In this document: positions 1 to 12,130 of the stretch, piece by piece
How the letters are laid out: every line of letters begins with the position of its first letter
How positions within the stretch are numbered: the first letter of the stretch is position 1
From: Rhodocollybia butyracea
Taxonomy: Eukaryota > Basidiomycota > Agaricomycetes > Agaricales > Omphalotaceae
Length of the DNA stretch: 64,000 nt
NCBI GenBank assembly: GCA_015501585.1
Contig: JADNRY010000002.1
Location: 310,001 to 374,000, forward strand
Reading direction: 5' to 3'
The notes under the pieces: model-generated
What the model was told of the DNA's origin: nothing
Seen by the model: the letters and a program-made list of their open reading frames with translations, nothing else
The model's database searches: none
Made by a program: the position numbers and the translations under genes

Positions 1-2182
1 TAATAAACTTGCCTGTAGGCAGCAGGGACCCCAGGAAGTTCCTGTGGTATGTCTATTGCGCCACTGCCAGTCTTAATTTCCGAACATCGGAAGGCTGTCC
101 CTTGGATACTCCGAGTCCTTGGCCAACAGATCTACATTAGGATTTGAAAAAAAGATTACAGGACGAGTGTACTTAGACGAGTGTGCCATAGTAAATAGAC
201 AACGTTATCATGCCCAAATAAAGGCAGTGCCATACACCTATGTGCAATGTGTGTTTGACCGAAAAACGGTAAAGCGACGTTTGTAATTCAGCTGCAGATC
301 GAGGGCGGTTCTTCGCAATCATATTCCTAGTCGGAGTTAGAGTCTCATTTTTAATTGCAGCTCTGCGCGCATATAGCGTATACATACCAAAGGAAATCTG
401 AGATAAAAATTCATTGCTTCGGGTACGGATGCCCTCATCACAAATGGAGGATAGGCCGCTGGACAAAATACAACGAACAAAAAATCAACCGTGGGTACCG
501 TATATGACAGCGATCTGGAACAAGAAATATTGACAATATTTTCTACCCCTTCAATTTTTGTGTGGCATTGAGCTCGTTCGTTGTGTGATTGGTGGGATAA
601 CCCGCTGTGGGAGCTTGTGGGAGAGAAAAGCTGGGAAAAGACTGACGCCCGTTGGCACCTATTTCATATGTAGTAGCTCCCGTGGTAGTTCCTTGGAGGG
701 ACTCAGGGAGTGGGAGGGAATCGCACCCCTTGAAACGACGGTCTGGTGACATACTGGACCTTACTAGGACTCGGGAGCAGACGCAGAGCAAGTCAATTGA
801 CGACAGTGGTTACAGCTTGCTGCTATGTCGCGGTCAAAGTGCATCCTCCTTGTACTTAATAGTAAACCGCAAATAGCCAAGTACAGATCTCCGGACCAGA
901 TGTGCTACGTCTTGGTTTCATAAGGTATACATGCCAAAAACTTTGGCTCTGTTACGCGTTACGACAATTTACGTCGGAAAAAAGTCATTTGCAAAATTCC
1001 TAAAACGTAGTAGTGACAGACCCGATGCACCATTTCTGAGAACATTTTATTTGAAGGTCCTGTCCGATTAATCATGATATCTAGTTTATCGAGTCACTGG
1101 GTCAGGGAGTTAATGATATTACTTTTTCTCTTCTTCCAAATTTCCTCTACTTAGTTTTCCAGATTTTATCGTTTACGTCAGACGAACAACAACTTGAACA
1201 GACTAGTGTTTCGCACCCCCACTCTCTTAAGTACATGTTCTACGAATAAGTACTGCCAAGAATGTGACTTCTCCGGGGTCGTCTTCACTCGCGCAAACGG
1301 TGACCCAAACCTACTACGACACATGATGCCCAATAATCACTGCTATGCCAGTTCTGGTGAAGGAATGATCAATCTAAACATATAGCAGCTGCACAGGATT
1401 CAAAGCTGTAGGATATCTAAACAATTACAAAAAACTTAAATCAGTGTCTAGGATAGCTAGCGGTGGGAACCCGCGTTTTTAACTTCGCGCTCATGAGGAC
1501 CGCTAGCAAGTAGACTTCCTGCCAAGTGGTTACTAACAGCAAAGATCAAGATTTCTCCAGAGGGACCAGACTGCTTAGAGTGGGATGGCAGGCTGGATCA
1601 AGACTGGATTGCTCAACTCTTATCTTGAGATCACTGGTTTGAAGTATCTTGCGAAGGTTATTATCATCTCCATGCAGAGTGTCAACAGGCTACTTCCCCC
1701 CCTTCCCCCCCTCCACAAAACTGTTGTGATAGGCTCCTGAGGGTAAAAAGGCAGCAACGAGTATGGCATATTCCGGTTGTCCTCTTCGTGACGGTCAGAA
1801 GAGAGGGAAAAACGGGTGCAGAAGCATCCGCTGACTACAGTTTCGTACCTACGTAAGATTACAAGCTTGCAATGACAAATCCTAATCCAGCAAACTTAGA
1901 AACTTTGCAGAAACCCTCAAAAACGAAGAAATGTTAGGGCTGATAACTTGGTACTATTCGTCGATGTATCATTACTAGCCTTACTTACCAGATGAGTGAG
2001 AGGAAAACAATCTAAAAAACCCAAATCAACTCTCAAGGGAGAGTCGTAATAACACTATGCTCCCTTAGCACTTCTTTCCGGGAGGCGCGCATAGCTCGTG
2101 AGCGCTTATTTTAACACGTGACAGAGCTGGTGAATCACCACGTCAGAGGTTACGACTTCACCAACTCCCTTATGCTATACTG
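1..2182. other. left-edge intergenic stretch, no gene recognised
   Basis: No reading frame here is longer than about 100 codons, and none of the short ones resembles a family I know. There is a pyrimidine-rich run of C residues near 1695-1712. The last 150 bases before the next gene are its likely promoter and 5' leader. I see nothing else that I can support. Confidence 0.6.
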
Positions 2183-4865
2183 ATGGTGGTGAAGAAACAG
2201 AACGTAGCCCCGCCAATGGGCTCCAGGACAAACTCGTCCCAGCCACTCCCTCGCGCGAAAGTCACCTCTAATTCCAAACAACCTTTACCGGCTGGCCCTA
2301 CGAAAAAAACGAAACAGAAACAGAAACCACCAAAGTCTAAAAAGACGTCTTCAACAATAGACAGACTTGTTCTTTCATTGCTTGCAATATTCACTATCTA
2401 TGCTTTGTCGACATGCCCTACAGATACCCAGCTCTCTAACCCGCTTTGCCGCTCTCTCTCCCAGTATCGGACGCACATATTGGAGCCTTATGTGTTACCA
2501 CCAATCCAAAAGGCTCTTGCCCATCCGTCTGTTGCTCCAGCAGTCGACAAATTTCACTCTGTAGAACGCGCCGTGACTCCAGCTGTAACTCGCGCTCATT
2601 CCATTGCGCAGCCTTATATCACTCGAGCAACACAATTTACACAGAGAGCAGCAGTGACTGGATATGAAAAGGCTTTTGTTCCAGTATACAACCGGCATAT
2701 TCAACCCTCATATCGCAAGTATATCTTGCCTCAGTACAAGCGATACGTACTTCCTCTCATAGAGCCATATCTCACTCCCTTGACACTGCAGGCACACCTG
2801 TACGCCAACAAAGCACTTTGGTTGACTCACAGAATGTATCTCACTATTGTTCCACGCGCTCAGATTGCCTACAATCGTGCGGCACCTTTTGCTGAGCGAA
2901 CCTGGGCAAGCGTGAGGCCTCATGCTATCAAAGCAACAGAGGTCGGCACAAGATTACTAGCAATGACATTGGAGCAGAGTGTAATGGCTAGGAGACAGTT
3001 TGTAGATCCCCATGTCATCAGGATTTGGGCAAAGGTTATAGAGCTGAGCGGTTCCAGTACCGCCAGTAGTACAACTTTTGTCGCAGCTTCCTCCTTTGCT
3101 GAAACTAAGGCCGTTTCTTCAGAAGGGGAACCCGAGACTATTCAGTCGAGTCTTTCCCCCACTGTTTATATCGCGACAACGATTCTATCAGAGGTTCCTG
3201 AGGCTCCATCGGAGGATGTCACTGTCCCAGAGGAATCATCTCTCCCTGCGCCAACTTCCTTGGAAGATGAGGCCATATCCTTAGATACAGACGCCACCAG
3301 TGCTTCTTTGTCAGAACTCCCCACCTTTACTCCTTATATGGATGCAGAAACGCCTAGTGTGTCTTCCACGGCTGCAGAAACAATCCCGACGCCTAAACTC
3401 GAAGAAATTGATGCGGAAAACTCACCCCAAACGAACTCTGATGTTGAAACAGAAATCGAACTCGAGGTCATTTCGATTTCCGAACCCGAGCCTGTGCAGG
3501 AAGAGGAGCCCGAGCCCGAAGTTGGGATTGATGCGGAAGCCCCGCCTCAACCGACCTCTGACGTTGAAACAGAAATCGAACTCGACCCCGAATTCACTTC
3601 GAGTTCGGAAACCGAGTTTATGCTGGACCTTGAAGATTTTTTCGCTGATTTGGGTCTATTAGAGGACGACGAAGAGGAAGCTGAAGAGGGATTGGCTATC
3701 GAGGATGAAGAGACTACGTCTGTCACAAGTCTCACTTCCGAGGAATCAGCTGAAGCTCGGCGAGTTGCGACTGCAAAGAAACGTGAACGGCTAGAGGCAC
3801 AGATGGAAAAGTCACATCTTGATCTCGATGCATTAATCAAACGCTGTACAAAGGCTTTCAGGAAGGAATTGGTTCGGATTCGCAAGGGTGCGGTGAGATC
3901 GCTGTTCCCGGATCCTGAAAAAGACAACAGTGACTTGGAGGAAGCTTTGACTCATATTCGTGGAGAGGATGTCGCGGGGGTACTCGGACGTTTCGAGAAA
4001 GAGACCGAGAAATTATTGAAAGGTCTTGAAACATACCTAAAGAAGGAAGAAAAGGTCGTTGCTGGTATGTACAACTATCACTTCTTGACTGACGTTCGTT
4101 AAACACTTCCCCAGATTCTGATACTGTGGATGTTGATGACCATATGAAACGCTGGTACACTGTCGTTCAACGCGTTGAAGAGAGGTTCGTTGAACGGCTC
4201 AGAGAACTGGAAGAAAAGATACATTGGTGGTACTTAGAAGTCCGCGAGCTCGAAGTGCAGGAAGTGAGCCGATTTTACGTCTGTTTTCTCTTTTCTGATA
4301 TTTTTTCAGTATCACCGTACTACCACTGAAGTCAAAACATTTGCTCAAAAAGCTCAAGGTGATATTGGTATGCCTATGGCATGGTTGGATGATGTCACGT
4401 ATCAGGATTGGCAGAGATATCACGATTTAATGCGAGGTAGCAAGATTTAGTTTGCTCTAATTACTTCCTTGCTGACTTTTCTTCTTAGCGCATGGGCATT
4501 TCGATGAACAAATCCGCATGATCCAAAATGGTAGTCACCCCTCTCCGCCTATAGATCCACTTGTTCCTGCTCTCGACAAGCTTCAGTTGGAACTTGATGA
4601 GATCAAAAGTGGATTCAATGCACGGGTGAGGACTCTGGGTACGCAGATACATGATGTGTTAGTGTTACCGTCACTGCCAGAGGAACACGCTCCAGAGGAG
4701 GCGGAAGATGAAGTCAGTATCTTGCCCATTGACCCAGTCGAGACATCACCTGTTGGAAAACATGATGAGGCGGTTGACATGAGCAACATTATACTTGGGA
4801 AGAGTAAGGAACAAGTCGAAGAGGCTATGTCAATTGCACAAGAGCCCCTGCGTGAAGAACTATAA
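2183..4865 (+). CDS. She10/Osw7-like membrane-anchored coiled-coil protein
   Basis: Four exons (2183-4064, 4115-4263, 4310-4436, 4489-4865) join in phase to about 844 residues. A basic N-terminus is followed by one hydrophobic segment (about residues 56-72, LVLSLLAIFTIYAL) that looks like a signal anchor. Next come about 200 residues of irregular repeats rich in Y, P, H and V, with recurring patterns such as YKRYVLPLIEPYL. A long acidic, low-complexity middle contains two near-identical segments around SDVETEIEL. The C-terminal part is charged and helical, probably coiled coil. The layout resembles yeast She10/Osw7, proteins linked to spore-wall assembly, and uncharacterised basidiomycete homologues. 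The assignment rests on layout and repeat style, not on a catalytic motif, so function is inferred weakly. The introns are 50, 46 and 52 nt. Confidence 0.75.
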
Positions 4866-6990
4866 AAATGAAGACGTTGAAAAATGGGTTCTGTCAGGAT
4901 GGGCATGATTTCTTCTGCGAAGTCAGTTTGATTATTTATTCGAGTGTAATGTACCTATTCCTTATATTCATTGTCGCTGTCTTGGACATTGCTACGTATT
5001 GATGCGCCAGGGCCTGCCAGGGCAAGTATAACAAGGTGTAACAGCGATACACCTCAATACAACGCGTGGTGGATTTGCGGAACGAAACTCTATCACGATT
5101 CAGTTGCTCAGGATCGGCGCCATTCAAATAACAACTCTATGTATAAGTACTACTCCAGCGCTGCGATGAGCGGCCCGCGCGATTTGGGATAAATTCCAAG
5201 TGGGCGGAGCGTATATGACGCTGCAGAGAGTTTTCATACTTCATACTAAGCGTGGGTTCAAGCTAGAGAATGCCTGGTAATAACTGAGAGGAGGGGTAGG
5301 GAAGGGTAGGGAGGGGTTTATTGAGAAGATAAGAGGATGGGCGTTTCTGTCCAAGCGTTTGTGTAGCGACGTCAGGCTCTGGCTCCTTGGCAAGATGTGT
5401 TAGCTCGGCACTGTCCCTGCCTTCCGATGGGCATACACATCTAGACATACGTTCTTTCTAGGTGAATTATTATCCTCGATGAAGTCTGTCCTGTATCAGT
5501 ACCGCGAAAAAGCTCCTTCGTCCGCCCTATCACCGTGGCATTTCGATTCTTATCTTTTTCTTAGTCATTCTAAGATATTTATTTGTTGTTAGTGATTAGT
5601 GTGCGATCCAAGCGGAAAGTGCAGATGAAACATACTCGCTCGCTTCATGATACTTATGTAGTGGGGTCCTACATCATAAATAATCAAATCGCATCTACTT
5701 ACCAAAGTCGAAAGTGTCCACTGAGGTATCGACATATGAGTTGACTTCATAAATTCTTCTATCACTGCATACCTCAGGCAACAAACAATAATCAAGCCGT
5801 CTCTATGGTTGGGGCGCGGTGCCGGTAACGAGCTTGTTACAAGTAGAGCAGAGTAGAACTGAACTTGAACCAAGAAGAGCCAAAAATCTGTATATCAACT
5901 GCCCCCAACACCAGTGGGCATAATAACGACCCCAAATCTGGTGAGAATGCTTGTGGGTACTGGATGAAACCTCCATTCAAAATCTGGAGGAACAACGAGT
6001 GAGCCTGTTTAGCGGCCACTTCCCTCCACTTCCCCTAGGAAATGAAGATCTACAATTGTAGATATATTCAAATCTCTGTCCATATGCAGTATATCAACGC
6101 GCTTGAACGCTTGAGCTGTGCAAATTCTGTTGAAGTGCTAATGATCTCGGCAGTACATACTGAAGAGATTTCTCACTGAGATTTGGCGGTTCTATTACCG
6201 AAGAACAGCGAACAACCCGAATAATCCTTGGCCATTGCAATGGATTCGGAAAAATTACTTGCATCTCATGAGTGTGAGTGGGGTTAGAAGAATAGTCGCC
6301 GTTTGAATAATTTTTTGACCTTACAGTCGGTGGGAGCGGGGAAATCCGTGCTCGTTGCCTTGCATAGCATCGGTACATCTCCTCCAAGCAAGACCAGACT
6401 AGACCGTTTACTTCCGGGCTCGAACGATGTTGAATAACTTGAATTTGAAAAAGGAAAAAAATTACTTCCGCTGATACACCTTGATACACGAGCGCCATCC
6501 TGCGCCATCACAGGCAATCACCCACACGACCGGTGTTACCACCAAAGGCGTTCCATTGAAGCCGTTCAGCAAATCCTTACGAAGCCTAATGAAATTGAAT
6601 AGCTGGAGCGCTCTAGCTGCATTGAAATATGTTTTTACGAAGCCATAAAACCTCAAATTTCAAACGCGGATCAACATCCAACGCAACAACCTTCGCTTCC
6701 GTTCGTTGTCTGTGAACGTGGGAGCTGAGGTGAGCTGAGGGTTTGACATTGCCGATGCAGCTTTACATATGAAGGCACAATCTGTCTATGTCAGATCGTG
6801 TTAATGGCTCAGAAAGGGACGGCGCAAGGCTTAGAAGCATGCAAGACCCTCGGACAACACGGTTCTGTTCAAGTCACCCAAGCTACAACACATACTGAAA
6901 TGCATACAAAAAGCAAATGTATGATTAGATAGTCTCAATTCGTGTAGGATAGCAGAAAAGTTAAGTACACGAGATTTTCACAAACAGGTT
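4866..6990. other. intergenic stretch, possible gene relics
   Basis: There is a purine-rich run near 5281-5330. On the minus strand between about 6100 and 6660, several short frames in different phases look faintly protein-like. They give no continuous model and match no family I recognise, so this may be a decayed gene or noise. The last 300 bases before 6991 are 3' flank of the HP1-like gene. Confidence 0.4.
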
Positions 6991-7963
6991 TCAATCAACA
7001 ACCATCTCGGTTTCCTTCCACTTCAAGTTGGCTTCGTAGAATTTGATCATCTGGGGATACATTCGTCAGTGAAGTATAGAGCGAACCCCCATGAAACTTA
7101 CGGATTGAGGGAATTTCTCATTGCAGGTTCGGGCGGGTAGGCGGACGCGTTTGTTGTCTTTCTTACTGTAGAAACGGGTATGAGCAACCTGGAGAAAAAG
7201 ATCCCAATGTATATGAAGACTTACAGTCTAAAGTAGACGACTAAATCTTCATTGTCACCCGGCTTCTCGACAGTGTCAACTCTAGCAATCATCTTTTCCC
7301 AACTGACTTGTTTCATAAACTGTTGCATATAGCTCTCAGTAGCAACAAGCTCGTCATCTTCCTCTTCTGCGTCTTTCTGAGCTAATTCTGGCTCGACTGA
7401 CTCGGATTTCTTCTTGGTCGTACGCTTTTTCTTGGTGCTTACAGATACAGATGCCTGTTCTTCATCGTCCTCTTTGACAGACTTTCGCCGTTTTTTCGAC
7501 GGCTCCGGGCTATCGGTAGCGGCGGCAGATTTACGACCTTTACGAGCAGAAGCGGTCTCTGACTTTCGGGTATTTTTCTTGTTCCAGTAGTTATCGATGA
7601 GTTCCTGTGCATTGCTGTAAAGAAGGTTGAGAAAAAAATGACTTTCCAGGCTTTAAAAGACACGTACCCGGCATCTTCCTCGTCGACCCAGCTATTATGC
7701 TCTGGTCCGTAATTTTTCCATTTCACAAAATAACCAATCCTTCCCTATGAAAACACATATTAGACGCGTCGCATTGATGAATTGAGGGAAAAACATACAT
7801 CAGGGAATTGACCTCTATTATGCTTGAGAATTTGTTCAATCTCATACTCTTCTTCTTCCTCTCCAGATTCTTCACCATTGGCCACGTCCTTCATGGAGGC
7901 ATCATCAGGCGCGTCACCAGCATTGCCTTCGCTGTCAGCAACAATGGAAGGAGAGCGAGCCAT
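6991..7963 (-). CDS. HP1/Swi6-like heterochromatin protein (chromo + chromo shadow domain)
   Basis: Five exons read from the right (7963-7799, 7744-7668, 7614-7225, 7165-7102, 7050-6991) give 251 residues. An acidic N-terminus leads into a chromodomain starting EYEIEQILKHN and continuing VKWKNYGPEHNSW, with the aromatic residues expected of a methyl-lysine cage. A basic, Ser/Lys-rich hinge (KKRRKSVK, KKKRTTKKK) follows, with likely nuclear-localisation signals. The C-terminus is a chromo shadow domain ending NEKFPQSMIKFYEANLKW, the dimerisation module of HP1 proteins. Family members bind H3K9-methylated nucleosomes and silence heterochromatin. All introns are 51-59 nt with GT-AG ends. The start is the first ATG and gives the usual acidic HP1 N-terminus. 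In exon 4 the acceptor at 7166 keeps phase, whereas an upstream AG does not. Confidence 0.93.
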
Positions 7964-8090
7964 GGATGCAAAAAGTCAACGAGGAAGGTGCTTACTAATA
8001 TAAACAACGGCATTAATAACTTATACTGAAGTACAATTTTTTTTTGCTGAACTGGCTAATATGTTATGTACTAAGATACATGAAATGAAA

Positions 8091-8812
8091 CTAACGACGA
8101 CGACTAGGGCTTGCGCTACGTGCTCTTCCTCCTCCTCCTCTGCCTTTTTTTGGACCTGAAGGTGGAGGACGTACAAAAGCATAGTCACATTGAATAGCTT
8201 GCTCAAGCAGCGAAGTCCCTGAAGCTCCATCGATGGCTGCTTGTGCCTCTGTCATAGTTTCGTATTCCACAAGAGCGTATCCCTGTGAAGAAAAAGGTCA
8301 ATACTCATCGCGGAATATACGAGAACATGGACGACGAGCCTTGACATATCCAGTGCGCCGATCAAGGTTTAGATGAAGGTTTTTTATCTCGCCAAATTCC
8401 GCAAATTTGTCTGTCACCTCTTCCTCCGTCGCCTCTTCGTGAACATTGGTGACTAGGACGATCCAACCTTCAACAGCTACAACAAAATCTCGATAAAAGG
8501 GACGCGACCAAATTATTAACCTGTAACGTACACCGAGCTGCTCTGGTATCGGAATCCTTCATATGTGACGATTCTACAGTGTCGTATGTCGGTTCTGCGC
8601 CGCCTATACTTGCTTCATTTCCTCCTGCACAAACAAGCTAAAGCCGACTGGAAAAGAAAATACAGCTTGACGTACCAGAACTCTGGAATCCACGGCCTTT
8701 TCTCCTCAGAGCTCCGCCAGCCGCCACTGTAAAAGTCCAGGAGTCAAACGAGAATAGAGAACTGGAAAGAGTCGCTTTTACCATCGTCTATGTTCATCTC
8801 ATCGTCGGACAT
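8091..8812 (-). CDS. RBM8A: Exon-junction-complex RNA-binding protein Y14 (RBM8A)
   Basis: Five exons (8812-8782, 8726-8676, 8624-8532, 8476-8340, 8282-8091) encode 167 residues. The protein has an acidic start ([10 protein letters not shown]), the KGRGF motif, a YDTVES segment matching human YDSVEQ, then [20 protein letters not shown] and an RRM containing [19 protein letters not shown]. It ends in a short Gly/Arg and Ser/Arg tail. Y14 pairs with Magoh in the exon-junction complex and acts in mRNA export, localisation and nonsense-mediated decay. At exon 4 the conserved residues VK are kept only if the intron begins with GC (8339) rather than at a GT six bases earlier, so I infer a GC-AG intron. 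At the end of exon 3 two overlapping GT sites exist, and only the inner one keeps phase. The gene is divergent from the MYND gene, with 468 bases between start codons. Confidence 0.93.
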
Positions 8813-9280
8813 GATTGAGACGTGTAGTCACAGTTTGGTTACAGAGTCACGCATGCCGGAATAGTATCTCCAGTTTCGGAGGTCTTTTTCGGCGATTCTC
8901 GGCAATAAAAGGCGCTTACGAAGGCGGTGACTGGGGTCCTCCTGGAATAGAAAGAAACTTTTTGGAAGAAACAGCCTTTTGCCTCTCCTCCGCGTACAAC
9001 AAGGATCACCTCATGTTTCAGCTTGAATGGTTTCGTTTCGCTAAATTTTTTTTTACAGTTCTGCTGTAATTTGCCTATTTCCATTATGCAATAACGCGTT
9101 GTTTATGCAAAATGTGTTGCGGTGAACTCTGTGACTTTTATTCAATGCTACCAGATCAAAAAAGAACATATACTATAGCAGTGCCTGATGCTCACATACT
9201 TATTTCATCGATCTTGATTCTAACAAGCGGCTTACCCGCGTTATATTTCTTTTTTTCAGCTTAAATACGGCTCACAATTG
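8813..9280. promoter_or_regulatory. shared upstream region of divergent Y14 and MYND genes
   Basis: These 468 bases separate two divergent start codons and must hold both promoters. I see no coding potential. There is a T-rich run just before the MYND gene (9247-9257) and an A/T-rich middle, but no motif I can name with confidence. Confidence 0.5.
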
Positions 9281-10055
9281 ATGCTCCCCTCCACAAAATC
9301 CCCGCTCTCGTCTTCCTCCTCGCCTTCTACCAAAACAAAAATGCAAGGCATAAACCAAGCGTGTACTCTCTGCGGAAACCCCACTTCCATGTGGTGTAGT
9401 CGCTGCCAGAGTGCTTGGTACTGTTGTCCGGAACACTTGCAATCAGTGTGTCTGCTCCTTTGGCTTTGGATCTCTGCTAATTGCTTGCGTAGGACTGGCC
9501 TCGTCATCGCCGAGAATGTGTCTCGGTGTCTCACAATCCCCCTACTGGTTACAATATGATTGCCACTCCCCCACCAGCGGAGCCGCAATACATCACAGTT
9601 ACTGCTATTCTTTTTGCTCCTGAAGCCGGTGCGTATTTTCACTGTCAACCGCTTGTCTTTGCCACTCAAATCGCCACTCTCGCAATTTCTTAGATCGATG
9701 GACTACCACTCAAGTTCACTGTCGTCCGACCGCACGATCTGCACACGGAGCCTGTCCGGTCCCCGTTCTCCAAATGTACTTCCCCGATGGCATCACAGAG
9801 GGAATAGTCCTAACTCAAGGGCTTAATGGCGAAAACCTTCGTTTCCCTCTTCATCTCTGGTACTCTCCTACAGCTCTTCAGCGTAATACCCCTGTCAATA
9901 GATCCATTTACAACATTACATGTGGCTCAGCTTCAAAAGCTTGGTGTGGCCCTGTCGTTGTACTGAAATTCAACGGATCTAGGCGGCAAGGATACACAGA
10001 CGCCAGCCCCAACGACCTTCCTGCTCTCTCAGCATACTTCCTGGCCTACAAGTGA
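9281..10055 (+). CDS. MYND-type zinc-finger protein
   Basis: Three exons (9281-9445, 9493-9628, 9694-10055) give 220 residues. Residues about 28-64 form a MYND finger: CTLCGNPTSMWCSRCQSAWY, then C, H and the closing HRREC after the first intron. Intron 1 splits the finger, and only the spliced frame supplies its last His and Cys. The remaining 150 residues are a single domain I do not recognise, with ITVTAILFAPEA, VLQMYFPDG and a C-terminal PNDLPALSAYFLAY. MYND fingers bind proline-rich partner peptides. No SET or other enzymatic domain is present, so the role is unknown. The start could also be the internal ATG at 9341. Both introns (47 and 65 nt) have GT-AG ends. Confidence 0.85.
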
Positions 10056-12130
10056 TTCTGGGAACCGTGTACTCATAGCTCCTTTCACCTGTCTCAGACG
10101 CCACACTCCATTCCTCTTTTGTAGCAATATTTTCATGAACTCGCTGTTTTTCCCGCTTTCGTCGCATCACTCTTATCTTTTCTTGTCTCCCCAGTTTTTT
10201 TTCAGGCCTCCAGCTATAGACGTTCTGTACACACGTCCGACATTTCCTCCGGACTTGACATTTGTTGTTGGACATCATTGCATTCCATACATATACCCGG
10301 GCGAGGAATATCATGCTCATCGCTCATAAAAGTATCACTAGCAACGCGTATAAACTGTATGTACGTAGTGAATAAGTCTCCCTATATTTCTCCAAATGTT
10401 TACGCGTTTTACGCATATGTTATGTACTACTCGTGTTCGGAAGCATCTTGCGGTGTAGTTACTACGCTCCGCGAATCGCAAGGCAGTTCGGTTCGGAGTT
10501 ATAGAGGCTGTAGGCACACGATAGTCTCAAGTGCCTTTTTAAGTCAAAATCTTGATCCGACCTATAAGTAGTACATATTAACAGTAACTTCAATAAGAAG
10601 CACGAGTACTCAATCTGTGGTCGTATAGTAGTCGTAACAAGTTTTGTTGCAGATCTTCCGTCAGATCCCATCTATAACAGTATCAAATGTTTTCGGCGCG
10701 CGCGTGGATACTGAGGTGCATTTGCTGAGCGAACACGAAAAACAGTATATCACGCAAAGTTTAATCCTCAAAAAATCGTCAAGCGGAATCTGAGATGTTA
10801 TTATTAGAAACAGCGCGCTTTCCGCTTTCTGAGCTGGTTTCAAGAAGAAATAGAGTAGAGCATGTGCTTTGGATTCGGATTCGGAGCTCTGCTTGGCTCG
10901 GTAGCTTTGAAAACGCGTTTGGGTACTATGTATCATCGAATGGCCCGGTGCACAGTGCACCCAAGCGACGTGCTGGTTGAAATACCGGGTCTGCATGTGT
11001 CGTGTTTCCACCTCAACAAACCTATGCAAGTAATGTGTTATCTTGTGTTATGAGTTTTGTAGTTTCATTGGTCTGATGAATCAAAGTGAAACATGGCCGG
11101 AACTTGCAACAAAGAGAAACAAGGATACCAGAAGGATTTCGCTGCAGCGAATCTTCACCGAGCTAAGGACAATGAGGACGATCGCGATGCTAACGAGCAT
11201 GGACATTAGGAAACTTGCCAAGGGAAGTAATGTCGGATGGTAAGTGTTGCAATTAGGAGAGAGCGATCAGCTGAGTGCTAGAAGGATGTGGCTCCTGGTA
11301 GAGCTATTCAAACAGCTGAGTATGGTAAGTGCCATGTAGCTGAGATTTTGAATAGTAGTTGGGTACCTTCAAGGAACTCGCGCGGCTACGGGGACAGTAT
11401 GCAAGTAGTCTAACCACCTTTGTCTATACTGATATCTGGACGGGCTAAGTAGTGAGGGAGAGTCACATAGACCCTCCTGCGGCACTATTTAGTTACAAAG
11501 CATCGTGAAGCACGGAGGTGATACTAGATAGAATAAGTTGGAGCGATCCTCATTACCGATGCACCTCGACTACAAGTCGAAGGAACACGATGATTCGAGA
11601 GCCCTGCCTCCGGAATGCCATTCCAGATAAATGAAGGGCCAGAGATTAATGCCCCCTTCTCACATCAACGACGTACAATGTAGGCCTGTTTAAACTTGAG
11701 CCACGGCGCTGCATGCAATGCTAGTGGCTACAGAATAACTTTTGGTCTCAACTGGGTCGCTCGTGCGGTTCTGGGATCGAGCGGGTTTATAGACTCTCCT
11801 GTAACTGTCACATTAGCTCCATGAGTCTCTTGGAATATTGGGGACAAAAAAATGACCCAGTACTAGGCATCAGCAGTTTTCAAGAGTTATCTCGAAGTGC
11901 GATCATAAGAACGCGAGAATTTGCGTCCTTAATATCCATAGAAACACTGTCAGGCAGAGGTTTCTGGAAGACTCTACAACTGCAGTAGAGCACTTGGTAA
12001 AGTACAACTTCAAGTGCATGGTACATGTATGTGTCACGTGAAGTGATTTGGGGCGCCAAGGTGACTCATGTGACAAAATCGTGTGTTAGACATCCACCTT
12101 CTTCTGGACAAATATCCTTTTAATACGCTG
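10056..12130. other. intergenic stretch, no gene recognised
   Basis: About 2 kb without a convincing gene. Frames of up to 122 codons exist on both strands but show no domain, no start-to-stop continuity through splice sites and no biased composition. The final 100 bases precede the Doa10 gene and hold its promoter. Confidence 0.5.

Noticed and set aside
690..790. A possible tRNA-like segment near 700-760
   Set aside because: The sequence around GGGAATCGCACCCC recalls a T arm, but no acceptor, D or anticodon stems can be paired on either strand.
6094..6656. Overlapping minus-strand frames with protein-like pieces
   Set aside because: No consistent exon chain could be built and no family was recognised; noted only as a possible relic.
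8477..8676. Direct splicing of Y14 exon 2 to exon 4, making exon 3 a cassette
   Set aside because: The phases would allow it, but exon 3 carries the conserved YDTVES block and joins in frame through the inner GT at 8531, so it is a normal coding exon.
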